The notes under the pieces are model-generated. The model was not told the DNA's origin, did not search any database, and saw only the letters and a list, made by a program, of their open reading frames with translations. A stretch of DNA of 64,000 bases, from NCBI RefSeq assembly GCF_900155915.1, contig NZ_FTPO01000001.1, positions 186,001 to 250,000 of the forward strand. Direction: 5' to 3'. The DNA is from Microbacterium sp. RU33B. Its GTDB lineage: Bacteria; Actinomycetota; Actinomycetes; Actinomycetales; Microbacteriaceae. Both the position numbers and the translations under genes were made by a program. The first letter of the stretch is position 1; the number at the start of each line of letters is the position of its first letter. Below, piece by piece: positions 42,730 to 52,788 of this stretch.

Positions 42730-43911
42730 ATGCGCATCCTGCACACGTCCGACTGGCACATCGGCCGGTCGTTCCACGGGCACTCGACCCTCGAGGCGCT
42801 GCGCGGCGTCCTCGAGGCGATGACGGCTCAGGTGCGCGAGCACGAGGTCGACGTGGTGATCGTCGCGGGCGACGTCTTCGACTCCGCCGTGCCGGCCGCG
42901 GCCAGCTACACGCTCCTCTCCGACGCGCTGCGCGGTCTGTCCGACGCGGGTTCCCGCGTCATCGTCACGAGCGGCAACCACGACTCCGCGGCCCGGCTCG
43001 GCTTCCAGTCCGCGCTGCTGCGCGACGGCATCCACGTCGTGACCGATCCGCTGTCAGTGGGCGAGCCCATCTCGGTCGACGACGTGCACGGCCCCGTGCA
43101 CTTCTACGGCATCCCGTACCTCGAACCGGCCCTCGTGCGTCACCTGTGGGACGGCGTCGAGGTTCGCACGCAGGCGCAGGCGATCGCGCAGGCCATGCGG
43201 CTCATCCGCGCCGATCAGGCGCAGCGACCGGGCCGCTCGGTGGCGATCTCGCACTGCTTCGCCGCCGGTGTCGCGGCGACGCCGGGTGTCGAGCGCGACA
43301 TCCAGCAGGGGGGATTGGACGTCGTGCCCCTCTCCACGTTCGACGGCCCGGACTACGTCGCACTCGGGCACATCCACGGGCGCGCCGAGCTCTCCGCTCG
43401 TGTGCGCTACGCCGGTGCCCCGCTGCACTACAGCTTCGGCGAGGCAGACAAGCCGCGGGGATCGTGGCTCGTCGACCTCGACGCCGACGGTCTCGCCCGC
43501 GTGGAGTGGCTGGCGCTTCCCGTTCCACGGGTGCTCGTGCGCCTCGAAGGGCCGCTCGACGAGCTGCTCGCCGATCCGCGCTTCACGCACGCCGAAGACG
43601 CGTGGGTGAGCGCACGCTACACCGATGCCGCTCCGCAGCGCGATCCGATGCGGCGCCTCCAGCAGCGGTTCCCGTTCTGCGCCGCGGTCGCCCACGCTCC
43701 GGCGATCGTCCGCGAAGACGACGGGCTCACGTACGCCAACCGAGTCCGTGCGTCCCGCGACGATCACGAGCTGATCGACGCGTTCCTGACCCATGTCCGC
43801 AACGGCGTGGGGGCCTCCGAGCGGGAGAGCGAGATCATCCGTGAGGTCATCTCGGCCCGCGGCTCGGAGGACGCTCCCGCGAAGAAGGCCGTCGCCGAGG
43901 CTCCGGCGTGA
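42730..43911 (+). CDS. sbcD: Exonuclease SbcCD subunit D
   Basis: 393 residues. Phosphodiesterase motifs are all present: HTSDWHIGR (I), GDVFD (II), SGNHDS (III), and ALGHIHG (V). With SbcC it forms the ATP-dependent nuclease that opens hairpins and processes DNA double-strand ends. TACCGT seven bases before the ATG suggests a leaderless start. The stop overlaps the GTG of sbcC, the usual coupling. Confidence 0.96.
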   Translation: MRILHTSDWHIGRSFHGHSTLEALRGVLEAMTAQVREHEVDVVIVAGDVFDSAVPAAASYTLLSDALRGLSDAGSRVIVTSGNHDSAARLGFQSALLRDGIHVVTDPLSVGEPISVDDVHGPVHFYGIPYLEPALVRHLWDGVEVRTQAQAIAQAMRLIRADQAQRPGRSVAISHCFAAGVAATPGVERDIQQGGLDVVPLSTFDGPDYVALGHIHGRAELSARVRYAGAPLHYSFGEADKPRGSWLVDLDADGLARVEWLALPVPRVLVRLEGPLDELLADPRFTHAEDAWVSARYTDAAPQRDPMRRLQQRFPFCAAVAHAPAIVREDDGLTYANRVRASRDDHELIDAFLTHVRNGVGASERESEIIREVISARGSEDAPAKKAVAEAPA

Positions 43912-46900
43912 AGCTGCATCGCCTCGAACTCGAGGGGTTCGGGCCGTTCCGCACCCGGCAGACCGTCGACTTCGACGCTTTCGAAGCCGACGGCCTCTTC
44001 CTGATCTCGGGACGCACGGGTGCCGGCAAATCGAGCATCCTCGACGGTGTCTGCTACAGCCTGTACGGCACCGCCCCCCGCTACGACGGCGGCGACCGCG
44101 GACTCCGCAGCGATCACGTCGACCCCGATGAGCCGACGGAGGCGCGGCTCGAGTTCACGGCTCAGGGGCGTCGGTGGCGCATCGCCCGCTCACCCGAGTA
44201 TCAGCGACCCAAGGCGCGCGGTGCCGGGATGACCACCCAGAAGTCGACCGTGCTGCTCGAAGAGCAGATCGACGGCGGGTGGATCGGCCGCGCGACGAAG
44301 TACCGGGAGGCGGCTGAGCTTCTCGACGAGATCCTCGGGCTCAACCGCGACCAGTTCCAGCAGGTCATCCTCCTCGCACAGAACCGGTTCGCCGAGTTCC
44401 TCCTGGCCGGCAACGACGATCGTCAGGCGCTGCTGCGCACGCTGTTCGGCACCCGACGCTACGAGGAGTACGAGGCGGCATTCGAACAGCGCCGCCGCGA
44501 CGCGCAGCAGGGCGTCGAGGCCGAGGCTGCAACGCTTCAGGCCCAGCTCCTCCATGCGGAGTCGCTCGTCGATGACAACCAGCTGCGCGGCGCCGCGGGG
44601 GCGGATGCCGGAGAGTCGACCGCACCTCCGACGACGGTCGAGCGACTCGCCGAGATCGAGCGGGCTGTCCCGCGGGCGAAGTACCGTGCCGACGAGTCCG
44701 TCCGTCGCCGCACCGAGGCGCAGTCCGCGCACGACGACGCCCTCGCCGCGTTCGGTGCCCGCAGCGCTCTGCGCAAGACGCAGGAGGCGCGGATCGTCTC
44801 CCGCACGGCGTTCGCGGCGCTCGAGGAGCAGTCGGCGCAGATCGCCGACCACCGCTCTCGGCTGAACAGGGCCCGCGCCGCGGAGAGCCTGCGTGCGCCG
44901 ATCGAGACGGCCGCACGAGCCCGGGCCGCCGTTCTGCGTGGGGTCCAGGGGGAGGAGTCTGCGCGCAGCCTCTGGCTCGTCGAAGGTGAGCCCGACGCCG
45001 ACCCCGCTGCATTGCGCGCGCTCATCGACGATCTCGGCGGGGATCTCGCCGTCTGGTCGCAGGCGCTCGAGGCGGAGCGCGCCCTCACCGATCTCGAGTC
45101 CGTGCGCCGTCGTGCGGAGGAGATGGTCGCGACGCTCGCGGCGGAACGCGATCGGCTCGACGTCGCACGCGCGGTGCGCGCCGACCGGCTCGGCGTGCTC
45201 GATGGCGAGATCGCCGCCGCAGAGGTCGATGCTCCTCCCGTCGAGCCCGCCCGTGCGGCGCTCGGGACGGCGGCGGCGCGGCTCGACGCGGGCCGCGAGG
45301 CCGAACGGCTCGCACCCCTCGCGCAAGAGGCCGACGCCGCGCATCTCGACGCGGTGACCGCGCGCGATCGCGCCGCCGCCGAGGTCCAGGCGCTTCTCCG
45401 GCGCCGGCTCGCCGGGTACGCGGGTGAGCTCGCGGCAGCCTTGACCGACGGAGAGCCGTGCGCGGTCTGCGGCTCGACGGAGCACCCGCATCCGTCCGCC
45501 GCGTCCGCCGAGCCCGTCAGCGACGAGGACCTCGCTGCGGCGGAGGCCGCTGTCGACGCGGCGAACGCCGTCGTCGCACGGGCGTCGGAGCAGTCCCGCG
45601 CCGCCCGCAGCCTCCACCACGACGCCGCGGCCCGCGCGGGCGGGGTCGCCCTCGCCACGCTCGAGGCCGAGCACGCCGACGCCGCACGGCTCGTCGAGGC
45701 AGCGGTCCAGGCATCCGCTCGCCTCCACGCGCTGAAGGACGAGCTCGCCGCGCTCCGGGCCGATGAGACCCGTGCCGCCGACCAGCGCGATGCGCTCGCG
45801 GCACGCCTCGCCGAGATCGCGACGGCGGCCGCGACGGCCGCTCAGGAGGAGGCGGCCGCGCGAGCCACCGTCGTCGCGGCGCGCGGAGACCACGCCACGG
45901 TCGCCGACCGCATCAGGGTGGCGACCCGCCGGCGCGAGCGGGCCCGTGCGCTCGCCGACGCCGCCGAAGAGCTCACCCGCCTCGTATCCGCTGCACGCGC
46001 GGCCGACGCCGACCGCGACGAGCGCCTGGTCGCGTCGGTCTTCGCCGACGCCGCGGAGGCGACCGCGGCACTGCTCGACAGCGACGCGCAGGCCGCGCTG
46101 GCCGAGGAGGTCCGCCGACACGAGATCGCCCTCGCCACCGAGCGCGAGCGTCTCCTCGCCCTCGAGACCCAGCTCGCGGGGGCGCCCGAAGAGCTCGTCG
46201 ACCTCTCCGAGGCATCCGCCGCGGCGTCCTCGGCCCGCGACGCCTGGAACTCCGCCGTGGCCACCGCCGCTCGCGACGCCGAGATCGCGACGCAGCTCGC
46301 GGATGCCGCGGCACGGGCGACGGCCGCGCACGCGTCGGCGGGCATCCGGGCCGCGGAGTACGACGTGATCGCCGGACTCGCCGGTGCCGTCGCCGGCCGC
46401 ACCGACAGTCGCATGGACCTCGAGACCTTCGTGCTCGCCGCCGAGCTCGAAGAGATCGTCGCCGCTGCCAACCTGCGCCTCGACGCGATGTCACTGGGCC
46501 GGTACCGGCTGCAGCACACCGACGCGGTCGGGGCGCGCCGTGTCGCGTCGGGCCTCGGGCTCACCGTGCTCGACGCGTACACCGGCCAAGCCCGCCCGCC
46601 GCAGTCGCTGTCCGGCGGCGAGACGTTCCTGGCCTCGCTCGCCCTCGCTCTGGGCCTCGCCCAGGTGGTCACCGCCCGCAGCGGCGGCGTCCGGCTCGAC
46701 ACCCTGTTCATCGACGAGGGCTTCGGCTCGCTCGACTCCGAGACCCTCGAGCTCGCGATGCGCACACTCGACGAGCTCCGCCACGGCGGCCGCACCGTCG
46801 GCCTCATCAGCCACGTCGAGGCAATGAAGGAGCAGCTCCCGGCACGACTCGTCGTCGAGGCGACCCCGCAGGGCCCGAGCATCATCCGCCAGGACGTCGC

Positions 46901-46913
46901 GATCCCGGTCTAG
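43908..46913 (+). CDS. sbcC: Exonuclease SbcCD subunit C (SMC-like ATPase)
   Basis: 1001 residues from a GTG that overlaps the sbcD stop. Walker A is GRTGAGKSS (residues 35-43); the Q-loop is LLAQNRFAEFLLA; long Ala/Glu/Arg coiled coils fill ~190-500 and ~540-870; the zinc hook CAVC (C518, C521) sits at their tip; the signature LSGGETFLASLALALGLAQV and Walker B LFIDEGFGSLD (D936-E937) lie near the C-terminus. It holds and scans DNA ends for the SbcD nuclease. The length is normal for actinobacterial SbcC. Confidence 0.97.
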   Translation: MKLHRLELEGFGPFRTRQTVDFDAFEADGLFLISGRTGAGKSSILDGVCYSLYGTAPRYDGGDRGLRSDHVDPDEPTEARLEFTAQGRRWRIARSPEYQRPKARGAGMTTQKSTVLLEEQIDGGWIGRATKYREAAELLDEILGLNRDQFQQVILLAQNRFAEFLLAGNDDRQALLRTLFGTRRYEEYEAAFEQRRRDAQQGVEAEAATLQAQLLHAESLVDDNQLRGAAGADAGESTAPPTTVERLAEIERAVPRAKYRADESVRRRTEAQSAHDDALAAFGARSALRKTQEARIVSRTAFAALEEQSAQIADHRSRLNRARAAESLRAPIETAARARAAVLRGVQGEESARSLWLVEGEPDADPAALRALIDDLGGDLAVWSQALEAERALTDLESVRRRAEEMVATLAAERDRLDVARAVRADRLGVLDGEIAAAEVDAPPVEPARAALGTAAARLDAGREAERLAPLAQEADAAHLDAVTARDRAAAEVQALLRRRLAGYAGELAAALTDGEPCAVCGSTEHPHPSAASAEPVSDEDLAAAEAAVDAANAVVARASEQSRAARSLHHDAAARAGGVALATLEAEHADAARLVEAAVQASARLHALKDELAALRADETRAADQRDALAARLAEIATAAATAAQEEAAARATVVAARGDHATVADRIRVATRRRERARALADAAEELTRLVSAARAADADRDERLVASVFADAAEATAALLDSDAQAALAEEVRRHEIALATERERLLALETQLAGAPEELVDLSEASAAASSARDAWNSAVATAARDAEIATQLADAAARATAAHASAGIRAAEYDVIAGLAGAVAGRTDSRMDLETFVLAAELEEIVAAANLRLDAMSLGRYRLQHTDAVGARRVASGLGLTVLDAYTGQARPPQSLSGGETFLASLALALGLAQVVTARSGGVRLDTLFIDEGFGSLDSETLELAMRTLDELRHGGRTVGLISHVEAMKEQLPARLVVEATPQGPSIIRQDVAIPV

Positions 46914-47158
46914 CCCGGCGATCAGGGCGTCCGGTCGGGCTGTTGTGCACCGCGCCGCACGGGTATACCCTTTCGCCGTGATCGGGCCTCATCGGCAGAT
47001 CACGGGTCGGCCGAACGGCCTCCCACCCCGCCCGAACCGCCGGATCGATCGCACCTGGCACGCGCGATCGCGCCCGCCACGGCCTCTGCCGCGCCCCCGT
47101 CGCTCCGCTGAGAAGCAGCGTTCCACTCCTCCCACACCGTCGTGAACCGGAGTCCTCG

Positions 47159-47986
47159 ATGTCTTGGTCCACTCGTGCACGCCGCATCCTCGCCTCGATC
47201 GTCGCCGCGGCGGTCCTCACCTCCGGAGCGGTGTTCGGCGCGGGGGCGGCATCCGCTGCTCCCCCGCCGCCGACACTGGTCGCCGCCCTCGGCGACTCGA
47301 TCACCCAGGCGTCGATGAGCTGCAGCTCACTGCTGCTCTGTCCGTCCAACAGCTGGTCGACCGGAACCGCCGTCAACTCCCACGCGCAGCGCCTGAAAGT
47401 GCTGAACCCCGCTCTGACGACGGCGAACCTCGCGGTGCCGTCGGTGACATCCGCGGCCCTCCCCGCCCAGGCTCACGCCGCGATCGTGCGCGGTGCGCAG
47501 TACGTGACCATCGAGATCGGAGCCAACGACGCCTGCACGAAGACCGTCGGCGCGATGACCCCCACGGCGGTCTACAGCGCCAACGTCTCGGCGGCCATCA
47601 CCGCGCTCGGGGCGCAGGGGACGCAGATCTTCGTGGCCAGCATCCCGAATCTGCAGCGGATGTACGACATCAACAAGTCGAGTCTGAGCGCCCGACTGAC
47701 CTGGAGCGTGCTGGGACTGTGCCAGTCCATGCTCGCCAACCCGTCGAGTACGAAGGCCGTGGACGTACAGCGGCGTGCTGCGGTGCAGGCGAGGGTCAAC
47801 GAGTACAACGTCGCTCTGCAGCAGGCGTGCGCAGCTGTCGCGACGTGCCGCTTCGACGGCTTCGCTGTCGCGAACTACGCCTTCACGAAGGCGCACATCT
47901 CGACCCGGGACTACTTCCACCCGTCCACCACCGGTCAGTCGGTGCTCGCGGAGATCACGTGGAACGCATCGCAGTGGGCGCAGTGA
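47159..47986 (+). CDS. Secreted SGNH/GDSL hydrolase
   Basis: 275 residues. Signal peptide with Arg-rich start, hydrophobic core LASIVAAAVLTSGAVFGAGA and cleavage near ASA-A (residue ~33). Block I GDSITQ holds nucleophile S47; block III is IGANDAC; the Asp-His pair is D251/H254 in DYFHPS. Six Cys suggest disulphides in the extracellular enzyme. Such proteins are lipases or carbohydrate esterases. The 245 bp upstream contains a TATACC -10-like element (46964-46969) and a leader with small inverted repeats, for example GTGATC/GATCAC at 46978-47003. Confidence 0.93.
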   Translation: MSWSTRARRILASIVAAAVLTSGAVFGAGAASAAPPPPTLVAALGDSITQASMSCSSLLLCPSNSWSTGTAVNSHAQRLKVLNPALTTANLAVPSVTSAALPAQAHAAIVRGAQYVTIEIGANDACTKTVGAMTPTAVYSANVSAAITALGAQGTQIFVASIPNLQRMYDINKSSLSARLTWSVLGLCQSMLANPSSTKAVDVQRRAAVQARVNEYNVALQQACAAVATCRFDGFAVANYAFTKAHISTRDYFHPSTTGQSVLAEITWNASQWAQ

Positions 47987-48006
47987 CGCCGCCATGAGCT
48001 GGGGAT

Positions 48007-48045
48007 GAAACGGGGCGGCACCCCGAAGGAGTGCCGCCCCGTTTC
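48007..48045. terminator. Hairpin after the SGNH hydrolase gene
   Basis: A perfect 15-bp stem (GAAACGGGGCGGCAC and complement) with a nine-base loop lies between convergent genes. The few T residues on each strand are inside the stem, with no U-tract after it. Confidence 0.88.
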
Positions 48046-48055
48046 GTGCGGTCGA

Positions 48056-48889
48056 TCAGCCGCCGAGGTGCTCCTCGGCGGCGGCGACGATGATGTCGAC
48101 GAAGCGGGTGGCCTGCTCCTCGGTCATCGCGTCACCCGATCCGGCCGCGGCCTGCACGAAGGCCTGACGTGCCGCGTCGCCGCCCATCAGGAATCCCTGG
48201 CCGGTCGCGACGAGGATCTCGTCGGAGTAGACGCTCTCGAGCAGCTCCTCGGTCATTCCGGGCTGGATCTCCTGGAACAGCGCCGTGAGCTGCGGTCGCA
48301 CGGCGGCCACGAAGGCGGCCTCGTCGGCGGTCGCGGTGCCCTCTTCCGCGGCGCCGTCGTCGGTCGTGCCGTCTTCGCCCTCGACGGAGACCTGCGGCGA
48401 CGGCACCTCGATGGGCTCGGAGCCGTTGGAGCTCCCGGCGGCGGACAGGCCGATCAGGACGAGCGAGAACGCGAGCGCTCCCACCCAGACGGCGCCTCCG
48501 ACGACCGAGACGACGACCGCGCCGATGCCGAGGCCCTTGCCCCCCTGCGTGCGCTTGACGAGGGTCATGATGCCCAGGACGAGACCGACCAGCAGCACCA
48601 GTCCGCCGAGGATCGCGAACACGAGGCCCACCCACAGGACCGGAAGGAAGCCGACGAGCACGAGGACGAGACCGGCGATCGACGTGACGAGCGCGATCAG
48701 ACCGAGCTTCTTGGGTCGCGTGTCGGGGCCCGCGGGCTGCGGCGGAGCGTCGTACGCCGGCTGCTGCGGCGCGCCGTACGCGGGCGGGTAGGCGGCGGTC
48801 GGCTGGTCGGCGCCGGGCGTGAACGACACGGTCGACTGGTCGGCGCCGGGCTGCGGCTCGGGCTGGCGCCCGGGGTCGTTCGTGGTCAT
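48056..48889 (-). CDS. DUF4190-like membrane protein with extracellular C-terminal domain
   Basis: 277 residues. A Pro/Gln/Tyr-rich cytoplasmic tail (1-~58) leads into three hydrophobic helices (~62-150), arranged as in DUF4190 proteins. An acidic linker (EGEDGTTDDGAAEEG) and a helical domain (~185-275) with paired acidic residues follow: PQLTALFQEIQPGMTEELLESVYSDEI. A role in envelope homeostasis is a guess. The C-terminal part recalls small helical DUF732-like domains but I cannot place it firmly. Confidence 0.8.
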   Translation of the reverse strand: MTTNDPGRQPEPQPGADQSTVSFTPGADQPTAAYPPAYGAPQQPAYDAPPQPAGPDTRPKKLGLIALVTSIAGLVLVLVGFLPVLWVGLVFAILGGLVLLVGLVLGIMTLVKRTQGGKGLGIGAVVVSVVGGAVWVGALAFSLVLIGLSAAGSSNGSEPIEVPSPQVSVEGEDGTTDDGAAEEGTATADEAAFVAAVRPQLTALFQEIQPGMTEELLESVYSDEILVATGQGFLMGGDAARQAFVQAAAGSGDAMTEEQATRFVDIIVAAAEEHLGG

Positions 48890-49006
48890 GCGTCCCCCCA
48901 GGGATCGATGGCGGTGGATGCCGCGAGTGCGCGGGACGAGGCATCCCGAGGCGGCCCTTCACCCTACCCGCCGCGGGAGAACGCCACCGGCGCTTAGGCT
49001 GGACGG

Positions 49007-49195
49007 GTGAGCAAGAGCACCCTGTGGACCGTCGTCGGAGTCGTCGTGGCGGTCCTGATCGCCTGGTTCCTCGTCGACCTGCTCTTCAGCGTGGTCTGGC
49101 TCATCGTGCGGATCGGCTTCGTCGCGGTCGTCGCGGTGATCGTGTTCTTCGTGCTGCGGATGCTGTTCGCCCGCGGCAGCTCTCACTCCGACTGA
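49007..49195 (+). CDS. Small hydrophobic membrane protein
   Basis: 62 residues from GTG 49007, with TAGGCT six bases upstream (48995-49000), so leaderless. Two closely packed hydrophobic segments (LWTVVGVVVAVLIAWFLVDLLF and WLIVRIGFVAVVAVIVFFVL) and a short polar tail. No family recognised. It is convergent with the nucleosidase gene, whose stop codon abuts its own. Confidence 0.72.
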   Translation: MSKSTLWTVVGVVVAVLIAWFLVDLLFSVVWLIVRIGFVAVVAVIVFFVLRMLFARGSSHSD

Positions 49196-49765
49196 TCAGA
49201 GGTCGTACTCGACCCGCACGACGTCCCACAGCTGTGCGCTGCAGATCGCCACGGTCTCGCGCCAGTCGGTGATCGCGTCGTCCTGCGCGCGATCCGACAC
49301 GGCCTTGAGCACCCGGATCGGCACGCCGAACTGCGCGGCGACCCACGCGTACGCGTACGTCTCCATGTCGACGAGGCTCCCTCCGAGCGCGCGGATCGCC
49401 AGCGCCGCATCCGGGTCGTCGACGAAGTGGTCGCCGGTGGCGATCGTGACGCCGTCCCGTCCGAGCGGCACGACCGTGGGAAGCGAGACGTGCTGGCCGA
49501 CGATGCCGTCGATGTCGGTGACGTCGTGCTGGATCGCCGCGCCCACCTCGTAGACGCTCGCCTCGAGGGCGGGGTCGATGCCGCCCGCCGTTCCGACCAC
49601 GAGGATCTCGTCGTACGTCCGCGCCTCGAGCGCCCGAGTGAGCGCGACGGCACCCTGGAGCTTGCCCGGCCCGGTGACGAGGCGATCGAACCCAGGGAGA
49701 TCTGCGGGGAAGGCGACGAGTTCGGCTTCGAGGGCGGCGACGAGGAGCTTCACGTCATCCATCAT
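49196..49765 (-). CDS. Purine-nucleoside phosphorylase/MTA-SAH nucleosidase-like protein
   Basis: 189 residues, about 40 shorter than usual MTA/SAH nucleosidases. VVGTAGGIDPALEASVYEVG and VDMETYAYAWVAAQFGVPIRVLKAVSDRAQDDA match the phosphorylase fold, with the substrate Met-Glu pair and the catalytic-type Asp in SDRA. It cleaves the N-glycosidic bond of a nucleoside in purine or methionine salvage. Two ATG codons are adjacent at 49765 and 49762. The short length suggests a specialised substrate or a reduced family branch. Confidence 0.85.
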   Translation of the reverse strand: MMDDVKLLVAALEAELVAFPADLPGFDRLVTGPGKLQGAVALTRALEARTYDEILVVGTAGGIDPALEASVYEVGAAIQHDVTDIDGIVGQHVSLPTVVPLGRDGVTIATGDHFVDDPDAALAIRALGGSLVDMETYAYAWVAAQFGVPIRVLKAVSDRAQDDAITDWRETVAICSAQLWDVVRVEYDL

Positions 49766-49821
49766 CCCGCCTCGAGGCCCGTTCCGGCCTCGATGCGACG
49801 CGCTGTCGGTAGCCTGAACTG

Positions 49822-51288
49822 ATGAGTGCTCCTCCCGCCACCGCCGCGATTCCTCTGACAGCGGCGAAGCGGTGGCGGGCCTTCTGGGTGTGCGTCGCCG
49901 TGGCGGCGATCACGATCCTCGATCTGACGAAGGTCAACGTCGCCCTGCCTTCGATCGGCACGGTTCTCGACGCAGGCTCGACCGAGCTCCAGCTCATCGT
50001 CTCGGGCTTCGTGCTCACCTTCGGGCTCGCCCTCGTGCCGTTCGGACGCTTGGGCGATCAGCGGTCCCGGCGCATGCTGTTCGTCATCGGCCTGTCGCTG
50101 TACACGGCGACCAGCATCCTGTGCGCGCTCGCCCCCACCGCGGAGGTGCTGCTCGTCGCCCGGCTCCTGCAGGGAGTCGCGGCCGGCATCCAGATGCCGC
50201 AGGTGCTGGGCATGGCCCAGGAGCTCTTCCAGGGCAAGGAGCGCGGGCGGGCGTTCGGTCTCTTCGGAGCCACGATCGGCATCGCCACCGCCTTCGGGCC
50301 GACCCTCGGCGGCCTGCTCATCGCACTCGGCGGACCCACCGACGGCTGGCGCCTCATCTTCTGGATCAACGTGCCGCTGTGCCTCATCGCGATCGCGCTC
50401 GTGCTGTGGATGCTCCCGGCCACCCGCACTCGCTCGTCGCGCGCGGTCGAGCTCGACCCCATCGGACTCCTCCTGTTCGGAGCATCCGTGGTCGCGCTCA
50501 TGTGGCCGTTCCTGTTCACGACCGGCGCCCCGACCGACAATCCCGCCCGCTGGTGGCTGCTGGTGGCGTTCGTGCTCTTCGTCTCCGCATTCCTGGCCTG
50601 GGAGCGCCGCTACGCCGCGCGGGGAAAGAGCCCGCTCATCCCGCTGCCGCTGTTCGCGATCGCGTCGTATCGCAACGGGACGCTCCTCCAGACGGCGTAC
50701 TTCACGGCGGCGCCGGCCATGTTCCTGCTCACGACGCTGTTCCTGCAGATCGGCCTCGGGCTCGAGCCGGTCTTCGCGGGCATGGTCTCGATCGGCTTCG
50801 CCCTCGCCAGCGCCGTCTCCTCGTGGATCGGCGGCAACCTGGTGGGGCGCTTCGGGCGCCCGGTCGTCGTGTGGGGTCTGGTCGGGATGCTCGCCTCGAT
50901 CGGCGGCCTCGTGCTGGCCGCACTGTTCACCGCCCCCGAGTGGACGCCGTACGTGATGGCCGGAGTGATGATCGTCGGCGGCTTCGGCGGCGGTCTCGTG
51001 ATCGCGCCGAACCAGACGCTGACGCTCGCCGACATCCCCGTGAAGCAGGGCGGCGTCGCGGGCTCCGTCGGACAGCTCGGCCAGCGGATCGGCACGGCCA
51101 TCGGCACCGCTGTCGGTCTCTCGCTGTTCTACGCCACGATCTACCGGGAGGACGACGCGACCGCCGACATGCTCGTCGTCTACCACGACGCCTACGCGAT
51201 CGGCATGATCTCGGTCGCGCTGTTCCTGGCGCTGGCGTTCATCGTGTCGGTGCTCGACCTCAAGGAGCGGCGCCGCAACGGCTCGTGA
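49822..51288 (+). CDS. MFS transporter, DHA2-like drug exporter
   Basis: 488 residues with about 14 hydrophobic helices. Motif A is GRLGDQRSRR between helices 2 and 3; DLTKVNVALPSIG in helix 1 and LLQGVAAGIQMPQVLGMAQELF in helix 4 are classical for the EmrB/QacA group. It exports toxic compounds using the proton gradient. TAGCCT six bases before the ATG (49810-49815) indicates a leaderless start. No dedicated regulator is adjacent. Confidence 0.93.
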   Translation: MSAPPATAAIPLTAAKRWRAFWVCVAVAAITILDLTKVNVALPSIGTVLDAGSTELQLIVSGFVLTFGLALVPFGRLGDQRSRRMLFVIGLSLYTATSILCALAPTAEVLLVARLLQGVAAGIQMPQVLGMAQELFQGKERGRAFGLFGATIGIATAFGPTLGGLLIALGGPTDGWRLIFWINVPLCLIAIALVLWMLPATRTRSSRAVELDPIGLLLFGASVVALMWPFLFTTGAPTDNPARWWLLVAFVLFVSAFLAWERRYAARGKSPLIPLPLFAIASYRNGTLLQTAYFTAAPAMFLLTTLFLQIGLGLEPVFAGMVSIGFALASAVSSWIGGNLVGRFGRPVVVWGLVGMLASIGGLVLAALFTAPEWTPYVMAGVMIVGGFGGGLVIAPNQTLTLADIPVKQGGVAGSVGQLGQRIGTAIGTAVGLSLFYATIYREDDATADMLVVYHDAYAIGMISVALFLALAFIVSVLDLKERRRNGS

Positions 51289-51297
51289 CGGGCCGGG

Positions 51298-52752
51298 TCA
51301 CCCGAAGAGGTCGTCGAGCTCGATGGGGATGCCGGTGTGGTCGAGCAGCGCCTGGCGCGCCGCGAACCAGCCGGGCATCCCGGTGACGCCCGGACCCGGG
51401 GGAGTGGACGCCGAGGCGAGGTACACGCCGCGCACCGGCGTGCGCCAGGGCGCACGCGACACGACCGGTCGACGCACCGTCTGGGCGAGGGTGAAGGCTC
51501 CTCCCAGGATGTCTCCGCCGACGTCGGCCGGATTGAAGGCCGGGCGTTGGGCGGCCGTCATCGCCCGCGACGCGAGGATGCGGTCGCGGAAGCCCGGGGC
51601 GAATCTCTCGACCTGGCGTGTCACGGTCTCGGTCGGGTCGAACGTCGACCCGGCGGGCACGTGGATGTACGCCCACAGCACCGCTCCGCCCGCCGGCGCG
51701 CGGGAGTCGTCGAGCACCGACGGCTGCACCGCCAGCACGTAGGGCCGGTCACTGACGCGTCCGGCGGCGACGGCGTTCTCGCTCGCCTCGACCTCGGCAC
51801 GCGCGCCGCCGATGTGCACGGTCGGCGTGCGTGCGACATCCGGATTCGTCCAGGGGACCGGTCCGTCGAGCGCGAAGTCCACCTTCGCGGCCGCCGCCCC
51901 GTAGCGGTAGCGGCCGATCGCGCGGGCGTACCGGGCGGGCAGATCGGGGTGGGTGAGCAGGAGCCGGGGCGACGCGTCGAGCAGCAGGAGGTCGCCGCCC
52001 TCCGGATCGCCCCAGTCGAGCGCCCTGAGCGAGTCGACCCGGACGCCCGTCTCGATCTCGCCGCCGTGCGCGCGCAGATCGTCCGCCAGGACGTCGGCGA
52101 TGGCCTGCGCTCCACCGCGCGGATACGCCCAGCCGTCGCCGACGTGGGCGTGCGCGGCCAGGAACAGGCCCGAACCCGCCGCGGGAATCGACGGCAGCGC
52201 CGTGTTCGCGTGGGCGTAGACGCCGGCGAGCAGGGCCTGGGCCTCCTCGGTCGCCAGCGTCGGCAGGCCGAGCCCCGTCTGGAGCACGCGGGCGACGAAT
52301 CGTGCGGCGGTGAGCGGATGCCGCGGCATCCGCAGCAGCTGGTTGCCGGTCAGGTCGAGGACGCCGTCGAGGTGACGGGCCAGCGGACGGATCAGGGCGC
52401 GCCAGGCGCGGGCATCCCTTCCGAGCTCCTCCGCTGTCCGATCGAGATCGCGCCAGGCGATGGCGGCGCGCCCTCCGTCGAGAGGATGCGCGTAGGCGGC
52501 ATCCGGAACGTTCCAGGCGATACGCTCGCGCAGCCCGAAGGAGCGGAAGAAGGCCGAGGTCAGCGCGGCGGGATGCGCCGCCGAGCCCACGTCGTGGTGG
52601 AAGCCCGGCAGGGTGAGCTCCGCGGTGCGGATGCCGCCGCCGACGGTCTCCGACGCCTCGAGCACCCGCACGTGGAGTCCGGCGCGTGCGAGCGCGACGG
52701 CGGCGGCGAGCCCGTTGGGTCCGCTGCCCACGATCGTGGCGCGTCTGGCCAT
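51298..52752 (-). CDS. FAD-dependent oxidoreductase, phytoene-desaturase type
   Basis: 484 residues. The dinucleotide-binding [38 protein letters not shown] is followed by [34 protein letters not shown] (substrate-domain transition) and a C-terminal FAD region [21 protein letters not shown]. This branch (crtI-like, resembling human PYROXD2) is not next to carotenoid genes, so its substrate is unknown. CAGACT six bases before the ATG suggests a leaderless transcript. Confidence 0.9.
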   Translation of the reverse strand: MARRATIVGSGPNGLAAAVALARAGLHVRVLEASETVGGGIRTAELTLPGFHHDVGSAAHPAALTSAFFRSFGLRERIAWNVPDAAYAHPLDGGRAAIAWRDLDRTAEELGRDARAWRALIRPLARHLDGVLDLTGNQLLRMPRHPLTAARFVARVLQTGLGLPTLATEEAQALLAGVYAHANTALPSIPAAGSGLFLAAHAHVGDGWAYPRGGAQAIADVLADDLRAHGGEIETGVRVDSLRALDWGDPEGGDLLLLDASPRLLLTHPDLPARYARAIGRYRYGAAAAKVDFALDGPVPWTNPDVARTPTVHIGGARAEVEASENAVAAGRVSDRPYVLAVQPSVLDDSRAPAGGAVLWAYIHVPAGSTFDPTETVTRQVERFAPGFRDRILASRAMTAAQRPAFNPADVGGDILGGAFTLAQTVRRPVVSRAPWRTPVRGVYLASASTPPGPGVTGMPGWFAARQALLDHTGIPIELDDLFG

Positions 52753-52788
52753 GCCCTCAGTCTGTCACCGCCGACCGGCATCTCGGGG

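Noticed and set aside
46914-47158. Leader of the SGNH hydrolase as a riboswitch
   Set aside because: Only small independent inverted repeats are visible (GTGATC/GATCAC and GGCCG/CGGCC); no known class signature and no long-range pairing could be traced.
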